DNA of 16,085 bases from NCBI GenBank assembly GCA_964572965.1, contig CAZNHL010000078.1:1-16085 (forward strand). Direction: 5' to 3'. This DNA is from CAZNHL01 sp964572965 (GTDB taxonomy: Bacteria; Bacteroidota; Bacteroidia; Cytophagales; UBA9547). Position 1 is the stretch's first letter; each line of letters begins with the position of its first letter. Positions 1-7,043 of the stretch are shown piece after piece. Below the pieces are notes generated by a model. That model saw only the letters and a program-made list of their open reading frames with translations, was not told where the DNA came from and did not search any database. Position numbers and translations under genes: made by a program.

Positions 1-603
1 CAAAGCTCCGCCTCCTGACGTAGTAATGATTTTATTCCCGTTAAAAGAATAAATGCCAAGCTTGCCAAAAGTGCCGGTCATCTTACCTTTATAAGTTGCT
101 CCTAAAGATTCAGCAGCATCTTCAATTACAGGAATGTTATAACGCATAGCAATTGCCATCAGCGCATCTATTTTGGCCGGCTGACCATACAGATGGACAA
201 GTATAATTGCTTTAGGTGTTTTACCTTTTTGAATACGATCCTTAATGGCTTCTTCCAAAGCTATCGGGTCCATATTCCATGTTTCAGTTTCTGAATCTAC
301 AAATACAGGAATAGCGCCCTGATAAACAATTGGATTGGCTGAAGCTGAAAATGTGAAAGTGGAGCAAATAACCTCGTCTCCGGCTTTGACATCTAAGAGG
401 ATCAGTGCGAGATGCAATGCTGCTGTACCTGATGATAGTGCTGCGGCATATTTAGCACCTGAATACTCGGATAATTCTTTTTCGAAGTTGTCTACATTGG
501 GGCCGAGCGGGGCAATCCAATTGGCATCAAAAGCTTCGTTGATATATTTTAATTCTGTTCCTCCCATATGAGGGGAAGAAAGCCATATTTTAGAATTAGT
601 CAT
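1..603 (-). CDS. DegT/DnrJ/EryC1/StrS-family PLP aminotransferase (PglE/PseC-like), C-terminus beyond window
   Basis: The reading frame opens with ATG at 603 and stays open for 201 codons to the window edge, so only the N-terminal half or so is present (family members are near 370-400 aa). Visible fold-type-I aminotransferase features are the SSGTAALHLAL segment (about 58-68, cofactor phosphate region), the EDAAESLGA stretch (161-169, Asp162 for the pyridine nitrogen) and NGNKIITT (188-195), whose Lys191 should form the Schiff base with PLP. The family transfers an amino group, usually from glutamate, to a 4-keto (sometimes 3-keto) nucleotide sugar in the cytoplasm. With a PglD-like acetyltransferase and PglC-like transferase upstream, a role in making a UDP-4-amino-4,6-dideoxy-sugar is likely, but the exact substrate is inferred. 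Its start overlaps the end of the preceding gene by 8 nt (ATGACTAA), suggesting translational coupling. Confidence 0.93.
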   Translation of the reverse strand, partial: MTNSKIWLSSPHMGGTELKYINEAFDANWIAPLGPNVDNFEKELSEYSGAKYAAALSSGTAALHLALILLDVKAGDEVICSTFTFSASANPIVYQGAIPVFVDSETETWNMDPIALEEAIKDRIQKGKTPKAIILVHLYGQPAKIDALMAIAMRYNIPVIEDAAESLGATYKGKMTGTFGKLGIYSFNGNKIITTSGGGAL

Positions 604-1054
604 TTTTTAATGCAAGTAATATTTCGTCAATTTCTTTGTGGTTTGTACCATCCACGTTAGAGATTGCCGTGATAATGAAATTAGTTCTGTCTTTTTCTAA
701 AGTTAAATCTCTGTTGGGGAATTTTGCCATATAACCATGTAAAAGAAGATGGTCTTCTGCCTTACTTGAATCTTCAGCTAAATAGTTTTTAATGTAATGT
801 GCTACCACATCATGGCTTTCTGATAATCCATTCTCTGTTTTAACAAGCGGGTTAAGGCTCTCTTTAGAGTGTGTCGCAAAAAGATAATCTTTCGGGTCAT
901 CACAGAAGCACCAAAAGTAGTAAGCTTTTGTGATCGATTTTCCGTGAGTAACTTTATGGTTTACGAAATGATTGAAAAAGGTAATTCCTTCGTAATACAC
1001 AACAACTGCAAAAAATAAAAATACAGTCCATTTGAAAAAAGCTTTACGTCTCAT
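596..1054 (-). CDS. Unknown small membrane-anchored protein in the glycan operon
   Basis: A 152-aa protein that I do not recognise. It begins with basic residues (MRRK) followed by one hydrophobic stretch at about residues 9-30, so it is probably a single-pass protein or has an uncleaved signal anchor, with the rest outside the cytoplasmic membrane. The remaining soluble part is polar, with an aromatic patch holding two cysteines two residues apart (Cys49, Cys51 in YYFWCFCDDPKDY), several histidines and an acidic C-terminus. No enzymatic motif is evident. It is 11 nt downstream of the acetyltransferase and overlaps the aminotransferase start by 8 nt, so it is certainly co-transcribed and likely coupled with them. 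Being lodged between two sugar-biosynthesis genes argues for a part in the same glycan pathway, but that is inference only. ATG start at 1054. Confidence 0.75.
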   Translation of the reverse strand: MRRKAFFKWTVFLFFAVVVYYEGITFFNHFVNHKVTHGKSITKAYYFWCFCDDPKDYLFATHSKESLNPLVKTENGLSESHDVVAHYIKNYLAEDSSKAEDHLLLHGYMAKFPNRDLTLEKDRTNFIITAISNVDGTNHKEIDEILLALKND

Positions 1055-1065
1055 ATATAGTCAGT

Positions 1066-1662
1066 TTAAAGAATATTCTTTCTGATCACTTTGCCGGGTA
1101 TACCCATAACTACTGAAAAATCAGGAATGTCACGGGTTACTACAGCTCCTGCTCCTATAATACACCATTTCCCGATATTAATATTGTTGATTACTGTTGC
1201 TCCTGCACCAATCCAGGTACCTTCTCCTACATTAACGGTGCCGCTTAAAGTGGCATTTGGAGATACATGTACAAAGTTTTCTAACTTGCAGTCATGGTCA
1301 ATTGTTGCTGCAGTATTAATAATACAATGTTTACCTATTGAAGCTCCCGATTGGACAATACTCCCGTGAAAAATGACAGTACCTTCATCAATTGTACTAT
1401 AGGGAGAAATAATGGCAGATGAATGAATGGCTTTGCCGAATTTGTGCCTGACAATTTCTGATACTTTTTTTCTTGTCTGGTTACTGCCAATAGAAATAAT
1501 CAATTGTTCTTCCGGCATTGTTTCTTGTCTGTATTTACCGAGAATGATTGTTTCATTAAGAGAATTTAATGCCGGGTTATCATCAAAGATACCATGGACT
1601 GAACCTTTTTCAAGGCAGTCAATAATCACTTTTGCATGTCCGCTCCCTCCGAATAAAAGCAT
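1066..1662 (-). CDS. PglD/NeuD-family sugar O-/N-acetyltransferase
   Basis: A 198-aa protein of normal length for the NeuD/PglD family. The N-terminus is a small Rossmann-like nucleotide-sugar binding domain (LLFGGSGHAKVIIDCLEKG, residues 2-20). From about residue 85 it becomes a left-handed parallel beta-helix of hexapeptide repeats (for example IGKHCI, VGEGTWIGAGA, IGKWCIIGAGA), the acetyl-CoA binding part; the C-terminus has the typical IPGKVIRK end. His123 in TIDHDC matches the position of the catalytic base in PglD. The family transfers acetyl from acetyl-CoA to an amino group of UDP-4-amino-4,6-dideoxy-GlcNAc or to a sialic acid hydroxyl. The neighbouring PglC- and PglE-like genes favour the 4-amino-sugar. 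It starts 24 nt after the sugar transferase gene. Alternative: an O-acetyltransferase of another surface sugar. Confidence 0.9.
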   Translation of the reverse strand: MLLFGGSGHAKVIIDCLEKGSVHGIFDDNPALNSLNETIILGKYRQETMPEEQLIISIGSNQTRKKVSEIVRHKFGKAIHSSAIISPYSTIDEGTVIFHGSIVQSGASIGKHCIINTAATIDHDCKLENFVHVSPNATLSGTVNVGEGTWIGAGATVINNINIGKWCIIGAGAVVTRDIPDFSVVMGIPGKVIRKNIL

Positions 1663-1686
1663 TTTAAGCCTGTTATCTAATTTAAC

Positions 1687-2298
1687 TTATTTATTCTCGC
1701 TACCTCTGAATTTTTCCATTGTGGCATTGTTTTCTGCGCTAATTCCGTCAGATTTGACAATGTTGTAAATTGTCAGGAAAAATATTTTCAGATCCAGAAA
1801 AAATGATTGGTTGTCGACATACCAAACATCATAATTGAATTTTTGTTCCCAGGAAATAGCATTACGGCCATTTACCTGAGCCCATCCGGAAATGCCGGGC
1901 TTTACCTCGTGCCTGCGTGCCTGATGTGGAGTATATAAAGGCAGGTATTCCATTAGTAATGGCCTTGGACCAATAAGGCTAATATCTCCTTTTAAGACAT
2001 TCACTAATTGGGGTAATTCATCAATAGAAGTTTTTCTGATAAATTTTCCGGCAGGTGTAAGTCTCACTGCATCAGGAAGTAATTCTCCATTACTGTCCTT
2101 TCTGTCATTCATCGTTTTGAACTTGATAATAGAAAAAGGTTTACCGTATTGCCCCGGCCGTTGTTGTACGAAAAATACATTGCCCTGGTTGGAAAATGCC
2201 AGTGCAATTGCTGCAAAAAATGTAAACGGAATAGTAAGCACTAAAAGGATCAAGGCTACTATAGTGTCTAACAGACGCTTAAAAAAATGGCGATACAT
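1687..2298 (-). CDS. PglC-type polyprenyl-phosphate phosphoglycosyl transferase (bacterial sugar transferase)
   Basis: A 203-aa protein with the full small monotopic phosphoglycosyl transferase fold. A basic amphipathic start (MYRHFFKRLLD) leads into a re-entrant hydrophobic helix at about 11-35. The catalytic domain follows with VQQRPGQYGKPFSIIKFKTM (44-63), the catalytic Asp-Glu dyad (Asp93-Glu94 in SIDELPQ), SLIGPRPLLMEYL (107-119) and KPGISGWAQVNGR (133-145). The reaction is transfer of a sugar 1-phosphate from a UDP-sugar to undecaprenyl phosphate at the inner face of the cytoplasmic membrane, the first committed step of a lipid-linked glycan. The length (no large N-terminal membrane domain as in WbaP) and the downstream PglD- and PglE-like genes point to PglC-like use of a diacetamido sugar. 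20 nt separate it from the GT4 gene upstream. Confidence 0.93.
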   Translation of the reverse strand: MYRHFFKRLLDTIVALILLVLTIPFTFFAAIALAFSNQGNVFFVQQRPGQYGKPFSIIKFKTMNDRKDSNGELLPDAVRLTPAGKFIRKTSIDELPQLVNVLKGDISLIGPRPLLMEYLPLYTPHQARRHEVKPGISGWAQVNGRNAISWEQKFNYDVWYVDNQSFFLDLKIFFLTIYNIVKSDGISAENNATMEKFRGSENK

Positions 2299-2318
2299 AC
2301 TTTAATCGGGTCTAATGG

Positions 2319-3569
2319 TTATTTCTGCCATGCAGTAATAACCTGTTCTAAATTAGTTAAGTATTTTTTAGCGAGTATGCTTCTGTCAAAATTTGTTTGG
2401 GCAAAACGATACCCGTTGTATCCTTGTTCAATTGCTTTGTCATTATTGTTGATATAATAGTTGACTTTTTGAGCAAAATCTTCCGGATTTTCAGGTTGTA
2501 CGAATGAACCGCATGCCGCTTCTTCCACTAATTCTCTGGAAACACCATCAATAGCCATCAGAATCGGCTTCTGGCATGACATATAGTCAAAGGTTTTATT
2601 AGAATATACTGTTTTGAAAGTGTCTACGTTTTTCAAAACAGATGCTCCCATGTCTGATGCCAATATGTATTTAAATACTTCTGCTTTTGGCACAGAGTCA
2701 ATGAATTCAATGTTTTTCAGTCCGCGGGAAAGTGACTCCGCTTTTAACTTAGGTTTTTCCATGCCATCACCAATTAATACAAAGTGTACATTGGTGTCTC
2801 GTAATAGTTCGGCTGTGTCTACTACCTGAATCAGGTGGTTGGCAATTCCGTGGGCACCCACATAGGTAATTACAAATTTGCCATTCCAGCCTTTTTGAGA
2901 TCTGAGCTCTTCTCTGTTGAAAGTAGCTAAAAGCTGTTCTGACAGTGAAAAATCTGCAGCATTGGGAATCATGATTACTTTTTCAGGAGCAATGCCTTTC
3001 TTCTCTATTAATGCATTTCTGAACGCCGGAGTAAGGCAATTGATAAGCGCAGCTTTTTTATAAACCAGTGCTTCAAACCAGAAAGCAAAACGGATAATCA
3101 TTTTGTTAGTTAATACACCAGTATCAATGGCTGATTCAGGCCACAGATCGCGTATTTCAAAGACCATCGGAATACGTTTTAAAAAAGAGAGTATCAGTCC
3201 TGTAATACCCACAAAAAGAGGAGGCGAGGTAACAACAATTACGTCGTATTTGTCTTTTGCTTTAAATACCCCGGCAAAAATGCTTGAAAATACAAAGGAA
3301 AAATAAGCCCACAAACGGCCAATGAAGTTGGTATTGTAAGCTTCTGAAACATGGCAGCGAAGAATGGTAACCCCATCTTCATTTATTTCTTTCAGGAAAA
3401 ATTTGCCTTTATACTTGTCTTTTTTTGTTCCTGTTGTATAATGAACCATACCTGCAATAACAGTTACATCGTGACCGGCTTCTTTCCAGACTTTGGTCAT
3501 TTCATTGAAACGTGACCCGCCTGAATCTCCACTGTCTAAAAAATACTGATGTAAAAGAAGTATATGCAT
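2319..3569 (-). CDS. GT4-family glycosyltransferase, WbuB/WcaI-like
   Basis: A 416-aa GT-B fold retaining glycosyltransferase. The N-terminal domain has the MHILLLHQYFLDSGDSGGSR opening typical of WbuB-like GT4 enzymes (acceptor side). The middle carries a membrane-association patch and the FEIRDLWPESAIDTGV motif (about 138-153). The C-terminal donor domain has VITYVGAHG (about 233-241), FVLIGDGMEKPKL, and an SNKTFDYMSCQKPILM stretch ending in the region of the EX7E-type nucleotide-sugar site (VSRELVEEAACG). It should add the second sugar to the lipid-linked precursor made by the adjacent PglC-like enzyme, on the cytoplasmic face. It is the first gene visible in this minus-strand operon and is divergent from ispE. 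No good TAnnTTTG box was found in front of it. Donor and acceptor sugars cannot be read from sequence. Confidence 0.92.
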   Translation of the reverse strand: MHILLLHQYFLDSGDSGGSRFNEMTKVWKEAGHDVTVIAGMVHYTTGTKKDKYKGKFFLKEINEDGVTILRCHVSEAYNTNFIGRLWAYFSFVFSSIFAGVFKAKDKYDVIVVTSPPLFVGITGLILSFLKRIPMVFEIRDLWPESAIDTGVLTNKMIIRFAFWFEALVYKKAALINCLTPAFRNALIEKKGIAPEKVIMIPNAADFSLSEQLLATFNREELRSQKGWNGKFVITYVGAHGIANHLIQVVDTAELLRDTNVHFVLIGDGMEKPKLKAESLSRGLKNIEFIDSVPKAEVFKYILASDMGASVLKNVDTFKTVYSNKTFDYMSCQKPILMAIDGVSRELVEEAACGSFVQPENPEDFAQKVNYYINNNDKAIEQGYNGYRFAQTNFDRSILAKKYLTNLEQVITAWQK

Positions 3570-3664
3570 GATGTAGGGTTATGAACTTAACGGAAGTTAA
3601 AATTAAACAAAAATGAGCAGAAAAGCCTGTTTGTAAGAAAAGGAAAATTTGTGGTTTTCGGGCT

Positions 3665-3672
3665 TATATTTG
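3665..3672 (+). promoter_or_regulatory. Candidate Bacteroidota -7 box (TATATTTG) for ispE
   Basis: TATATTTG matches the TAnnTTTG -7 consensus of the Bacteroidota primary sigma factor and lies 24 nt before the ispE ATG, giving a leader of roughly 15-20 nt. The nearest upstream TTG is only 13 nt away, so no well-spaced -33 element is present and the call rests on the -7 box alone. The divergent GT4 gene shares this 127-nt intergenic stretch, but I found no matching box for it on the minus strand. Confidence 0.45.
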
Positions 3673-3696
3673 CAGAAACAATAAGCATCTTTATTT

Positions 3697-4512
3697 ATGG
3701 TATTCTTTCCCAATATCAAAATTAACCTGGGTTTACAGATCACAGAAAAAAGACCTGATGGTTATCATAACCTGGAATCTGTATTTTATCCGCTGGGCTG
3801 GACAGATGCTTTGGAAATATTACCTTCTGATTTCTTTAAGTTCACGATGACAGGAATGGAAGTAGAGGGCGACGTTGAAAAGAACCTGGTTGTAAAGGCT
3901 TTCAGGTTATTACAAAAGAAATACAATTTGTCCTCTGTTAATATTCATTTACATAAAGCCATTCCTACAGGTGCTGGTGTGGGTGGAGGTTCTGCTGATG
4001 CTGCATATACAATTCGTTTATTGAATGAGCTTTTCAGACTGAAGTTAGAGGAGAACGAGATGGAAGATTTGTCGGCTCAACTGGGTAGTGATTGTCCTTT
4101 TTTTATCAAAAATAAACCTGCTTATNNNNNNNNNNTGAGTGGCCGTGGTGAGTTTATTGAGCCGATTCAACTTGATTTGTCGAAATACTATTTTGCTGTG
4201 GTACATCCGGGAATTCATGTTTCTACTGCTGAAGCTTTTGCGGGAGTAAAACCTGCACATTCAGAAGTGTCTTTAAAGGAAATTATACAAAAACCTGTTA
4301 AGGATTGGAAGGGCTTGGTAGTGAACGATTTTGAAGGTTCGATTTTCCCTAAATACCCTGAAATACAAAAGCTGAAAGAAGGGATGTATGAACAAGGAGC
4401 TGTTTATGCTTCTATGTCAGGTTCTGGTTCTGCTGTATATGGGATTTTTGAAAAACCTGTTGAACTGAAGTTTAATGAGAAATATAAGTCTTGGTCCGAT
4501 TTTGGAAAGTAG
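3697..4512 (+). CDS. ispE: 4-diphosphocytidyl-2-C-methyl-D-erythritol kinase
   Basis: A GHMP-superfamily kinase that phosphorylates the 2-hydroxyl of CDP-methylerythritol with ATP, fourth step of the cytoplasmic MEP route to isopentenyl diphosphate. The N-terminus FPNIKINLGLQITEKRPDGYH carries the conserved Lys8. The glycine-rich ATP loop is PTGAGVGGGSADAA (90-103), and LGSDCPFF (129-136) holds the catalytic Asp132. The C-terminus has the third GHMP motif SMSGSGSAVYGIF. Length (271 aa as called) is normal, but ten Ns (4126-4135) interrupt it at codons 144-147. The frame is kept across the gap. Family alignment suggests only about one residue belongs between PAY and SGRGE, where four unknowns now stand. 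It is a single gene, divergent from the glycan operon and convergent with metK. Confidence 0.94.
   Translation: MVFFPNIKINLGLQITEKRPDGYHNLESVFYPLGWTDALEILPSDFFKFTMTGMEVEGDVEKNLVVKAFRLLQKKYNLSSVNIHLHKAIPTGAGVGGGSADAAYTIRLLNELFRLKLEENEMEDLSAQLGSDCPFFIKNKPAYXXXXSGRGEFIEPIQLDLSKYYFAVVHPGIHVSTAEAFAGVKPAHSEVSLKEIIQKPVKDWKGLVVNDFEGSIFPKYPEIQKLKEGMYEQGAVYASMSGSGSAVYGIFEKPVELKFNEKYKSWSDFGK
4126..4135. other. Assembly gap (10 N) inside ispE
   Basis: Ten ambiguous bases fall between ...CCTGCTTAT and TGAGTGGCC... within the ispE reading frame. Ten is a common placeholder length, so the true size is unknown. Ten leaves the frame intact, as would a single missing base (both are 1 mod 3). Confidence 0.99.
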
Positions 4513-4672
4513 GAGAGACTGAACAAGATTTGAGGTAGTGTGGTTTTGACTAGGCGGATGAATGAGCGAAGTCAAGAGCATCGGTATGACACTGATGAAG
4601 ATGTAACAAATCATTGAATAAGCTACATAAAATAAACCCTCCGTGAGTTTTTCATTCTTGGAGGGGTCAAAT

Positions 4673-4702
4673 AAAAAGGTCCTGATTGCTCAGGACCTTT
4701 TT
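4673..4702. terminator. Bidirectional terminator between ispE and metK
   Basis: A perfect 13-bp stem (AAAAAGGTCCTGA, 4673-4685, with its complement at 4690-4702) closes on a TTGC loop. T-rich sequence follows on the plus strand (TTATTTATTT), and the stem's own T-run plus ATTT follows on the minus strand, so it can end both convergent transcripts. Its right edge is 2 nt from the metK stop. Between the ispE stop and this hairpin (4513-4672) I see no gene; there is a small 7-bp hairpin at 4579-4597 and a weak 6-bp CCCTCC/GGAGGG hairpin at 4637-4665, neither with a known role. Confidence 0.88.
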
Positions 4703-4704
4703 AT

Positions 4705-6036
4705 TTATTTTAAGCTGAAAGCTTTTCTGATCTTTTCGACCTGATCCAGCTTCTCCCATGGGAAGAACTGAAGTTTTTTCTTTTCAGACTTTTCGATACG
4801 CTCGACAGAATCACCTTTGGTATTGATTTTTACAGAAGTCAATACTACTTTTTCTTCGTAAGCTTCGTGACCAACGTGGCCATACGCTGCTGTTAAAGAA
4901 TAGATAGGGTTTTTTAGCTCCAATCTTTCGATGATAGACTTGGGCTTCAATTTCTCTTTGTATAGTTTTTCAACTATTGTAGTAATCTGGCCGTCTGTTA
5001 ATTTAACTTTAGCAGTACCGTAAGTGTTTACGTTGATTGAAACCGGCTCAGCTACACCAATAGCGTAAGAAACCTGTACCAATGCTTTATTTGCAACACC
5101 TGCTGCTACAAGATTTTTAGCAATGTGACGTGCAGCATAAGCAGCACTTCTGTCTACTTTAGACGGGTCTTTTCCTGAGAAAGCACCACCACCATGAGCA
5201 CCTGCTCCACCGTAAGTATCTACAATAATTTTACGGCCAGTCAAACCTGTATCGCCGTGTGGGCCACCGATTACGAATTTGCCTGTTGGGTTGATGTGGT
5301 ATTTGATATCGTCGTTGAACAGACGTTTTACTTTGGCAGGCAAAGCTTTGATTACTGCAGGTATTACAATACGCTTGATGTCGTCTGTGATACGCTCCTG
5401 CATTTGAAGCTCGGCCTTTTTAGCAGCTTTTCTTGAATCGTCGTTAGGAAGGATGAACTCATCGTGCTGAGTTGAAACTACGATTGTATCGATACGCAAT
5501 GGAGTGCCATTGTCATCATATTCTACTGAAACCTGGGATTTAGCATCCGGACGAAGGTACTTCATTTTCTTGCCCTCTTTACGGATGTCCGCAAGGATTT
5601 TTACAAGCAAGTGAGAAATTTCCAAAGTCAGAGGCATATAGTTGTCGGTTTCGTCGGTTGCATAACCGAACATCATACCCTGATCACCAGCACCTTGTTC
5701 TTTATCTTTTTCCTCGTCTACACCCTGAGCGATATCCGGTGACTGTGCATGGATAGCGTTGATGATACCGCAGGAAAGGTAGTCAAACTGGTACTCAGCT
5801 TTTGTATAACCAATTCTTTTGATGGTAGCTCGAACAACTTCCTGTACGTCAACAATTGCTTTTGTTGTGATTTCACCTGCAACAACTACAAGACCTGTAG
5901 TAACCAGCGTTTCGCAGGCCACTCTTGAATGCGGATCCTGTGCAAGCATTGCATCAAGAATGGCATCAGAAATCTGATCTGCTACCTTGTCCGGGTGGCC
6001 TTCAGATACTGATTCAGAAGTAAATAAATAAGGCAT
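4705..6036 (-). CDS. metK: S-adenosylmethionine synthetase (methionine adenosyltransferase)
   Basis: Makes S-adenosylmethionine from methionine and ATP in the cytoplasm, releasing phosphate and diphosphate. The N-terminus is diagnostic: FTSESVSEGHPDKVADQISDAI with the ATP-contacting His14. EQGAGDQGMMFGYAT follows in the first third, and GGAGAHGGGAFSGKDPSKVDRS in the last half supplies the phosphate-binding loop and catalytic lysine/arginine positions. At 443 aa it is longer than the roughly 380-aa proteobacterial enzyme. Extra residues lie around 180-225 and in a charged C-terminal tail, which is usual for Bacteroidota. ATG at 6036 is preceded by an A-only leader, common for well-translated genes in this phylum. 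The SAM product serves the methyltransferases encoded just upstream (RsmI-like, RsmG). Confidence 0.98.
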   Translation of the reverse strand: MPYLFTSESVSEGHPDKVADQISDAILDAMLAQDPHSRVACETLVTTGLVVVAGEITTKAIVDVQEVVRATIKRIGYTKAEYQFDYLSCGIINAIHAQSPDIAQGVDEEKDKEQGAGDQGMMFGYATDETDNYMPLTLEISHLLVKILADIRKEGKKMKYLRPDAKSQVSVEYDDNGTPLRIDTIVVSTQHDEFILPNDDSRKAAKKAELQMQERITDDIKRIVIPAVIKALPAKVKRLFNDDIKYHINPTGKFVIGGPHGDTGLTGRKIIVDTYGGAGAHGGGAFSGKDPSKVDRSAAYAARHIAKNLVAAGVANKALVQVSYAIGVAEPVSINVNTYGTAKVKLTDGQITTIVEKLYKEKLKPKSIIERLELKNPIYSLTAAYGHVGHEAYEEKVVLTSVKINTKGDSVERIEKSEKKKLQFFPWEKLDQVEKIRKAFSLK

Positions 6037-6258
6037 TTTTTATTTTTTTTGTGAATTATAGATTTTTGAATGTCTGTGATCAGAACATTGTATAAGTATT
6101 CTAAATCAATAGAGTCAGCAGTAAAATTACAGGGACTTATGATAATTCCGAAAAATTTTAGATATTATTTTGAGTGTAGTAATGGAATCGAAATAATTGT
6201 ATTGTTAAGTGTGCTTAAGTTGAAATAATAATTTTTTTATTTGGATTGAAATAAAATA
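6037..6258. other. AT-rich intergenic region upstream of metK
   Basis: 222 nt between the methylase stop and the metK ATG. It is very AT-rich and has no GC-rich stems that could form a SAM riboswitch. I found no TAnnTTTG on the minus strand. An A/T-only inverted repeat with an 8-bp stem (TTTTATTT at 6235-6242, AAATAAAA at 6249-6256, loop GGATTG) sits right after the methylase stop and might act as a weak terminator. The metK promoter is presumably here but is not recognisable. Confidence 0.5.
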
Positions 6259-6966
6259 TTATTCTGTAAAAAGTCCGAAAATTGCAGGCTTTTTATTGAT
6301 GTCTGGCTTTTGTTTTTTCCAGTCGTTTATTGTAAGTGTTCTTAATAGCTGATTTGGGGCTGTAATATCAGCCGCAATAGACAATTTTGTGTTGCCTTTC
6401 GCATTCTGAAGCAAGTCTTCAAGCAAGGCCGGGTTTCTATAAGGTGTTTCCATGAAAAGTTGTGTCTGATGCTTTTTGGCAGCGTCAGCTTCCATTTGTC
6501 TGATGGCTTTGATACGTTCCTGTTTTTCAATGGGCAAGTAGCCATGAAAAACAAAAGATTGTCCGCTGAAACCAGAAGCCATTAATGCTAACAGAATAGA
6601 GGAAGGGCCAACCAATGGGATTACTTCAATGCCTTGCTCATGGGCTATTTTTACTGCTTCGGCACCCGGATCGGCAATGCCCGGGCAGCCGGCTTCTGAT
6701 ATAATGCCAGCTTCTTCTGCTTTTATCTCTTTGAAATATTTAAGGATGTCGGCTTTTGGTGTGTCTTTGGTCAGGTCGTAGAATTTTAAATCGTCTATCA
6801 CCTTGCCCAGTTTCAATGAACTGATGAAACGCCGGGTAGTTCTTACATTTTCTACCATAAAAGTATCTAACTTCTGTATCATTTCTATCACCTGTGGAGG
6901 TAATACCTGCGAAGCTGTTTCTTCTGCTAATACAGTTGGAATAAGGTAGATTCTTTTGAGTGGCAT
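6259..6966 (-). CDS. SAM-dependent methyltransferase, tetrapyrrole-methylase fold (short RsmI-like)
   Basis: A 235-aa protein of the tetrapyrrole (corrin/porphyrin) methylase superfamily in its RsmI/YraL branch. Visible motifs are KRIYLIPTVLAE at the N-terminus, VENVRTTRRFISS (39-51), ISEAGCPGIADPGAEAV (89-105, SAM-binding loop), PLVGPSSILLALMASGFSGQ (116-135) and FMETPYRNPALLEDLL (169-184). RsmI 2'-O-methylates C1402 of 16S rRNA. This variant differs at the EAGCPG loop (classical RsmI has DAGTP) and lacks the C-terminal region of the roughly 285-aa E. coli enzyme. It matches the common Bacteroidota paralogue of unassigned substrate, so I do not call it rsmI. Transcription probably starts or continues across the hairpin that separates it from nfu, only 25 nt before its ATG. 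Confidence 0.85.
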   Translation of the reverse strand: MPLKRIYLIPTVLAEETASQVLPPQVIEMIQKLDTFMVENVRTTRRFISSLKLGKVIDDLKFYDLTKDTPKADILKYFKEIKAEEAGIISEAGCPGIADPGAEAVKIAHEQGIEVIPLVGPSSILLALMASGFSGQSFVFHGYLPIEKQERIKAIRQMEADAAKKHQTQLFMETPYRNPALLEDLLQNAKGNTKLSIAADITAPNQLLRTLTINDWKKQKPDINKKPAIFGLFTE

Positions 6967-6986
6967 GTTGAATCGTAAAAAGGTTA

Positions 6987-7020
6987 TAAAACGAAGCCTT
7001 CGTTTTAAACGAAGGCTTCG
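6987..7020 (-). terminator. Terminator after the nfu gene
   Basis: A perfect 11-bp stem (CGAAGCCTTCG at 6992-7002, CGAAGGCTTCG at 7010-7020) with an internal TTTTAAA that can lengthen it further. On the minus strand it is followed by TTTTATAAC and CTTTTTAC. It lies 23 nt past the nfu stop and 25 nt before the methylase ATG, so any readthrough would supply the methylase message. Confidence 0.8.
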
Positions 7021-7043
7021 CTAAGCTTGTATATGTTTTTGAA

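Noticed and set aside
335..571. 78-codon plus-strand ORF at the left edge
   Set aside because: It is antisense to the aminotransferase gene, whose reverse frame shows clear PLP-enzyme motifs.
4513..4672. Gene or tRNA between ispE and metK
   Set aside because: No open frame with protein character and no cloverleaf or T-loop; only small hairpins and the shared terminator.
6037..6258. SAM riboswitch in front of metK
   Set aside because: The region is almost pure A/T with no GC stems or conserved SAM-aptamer segments.
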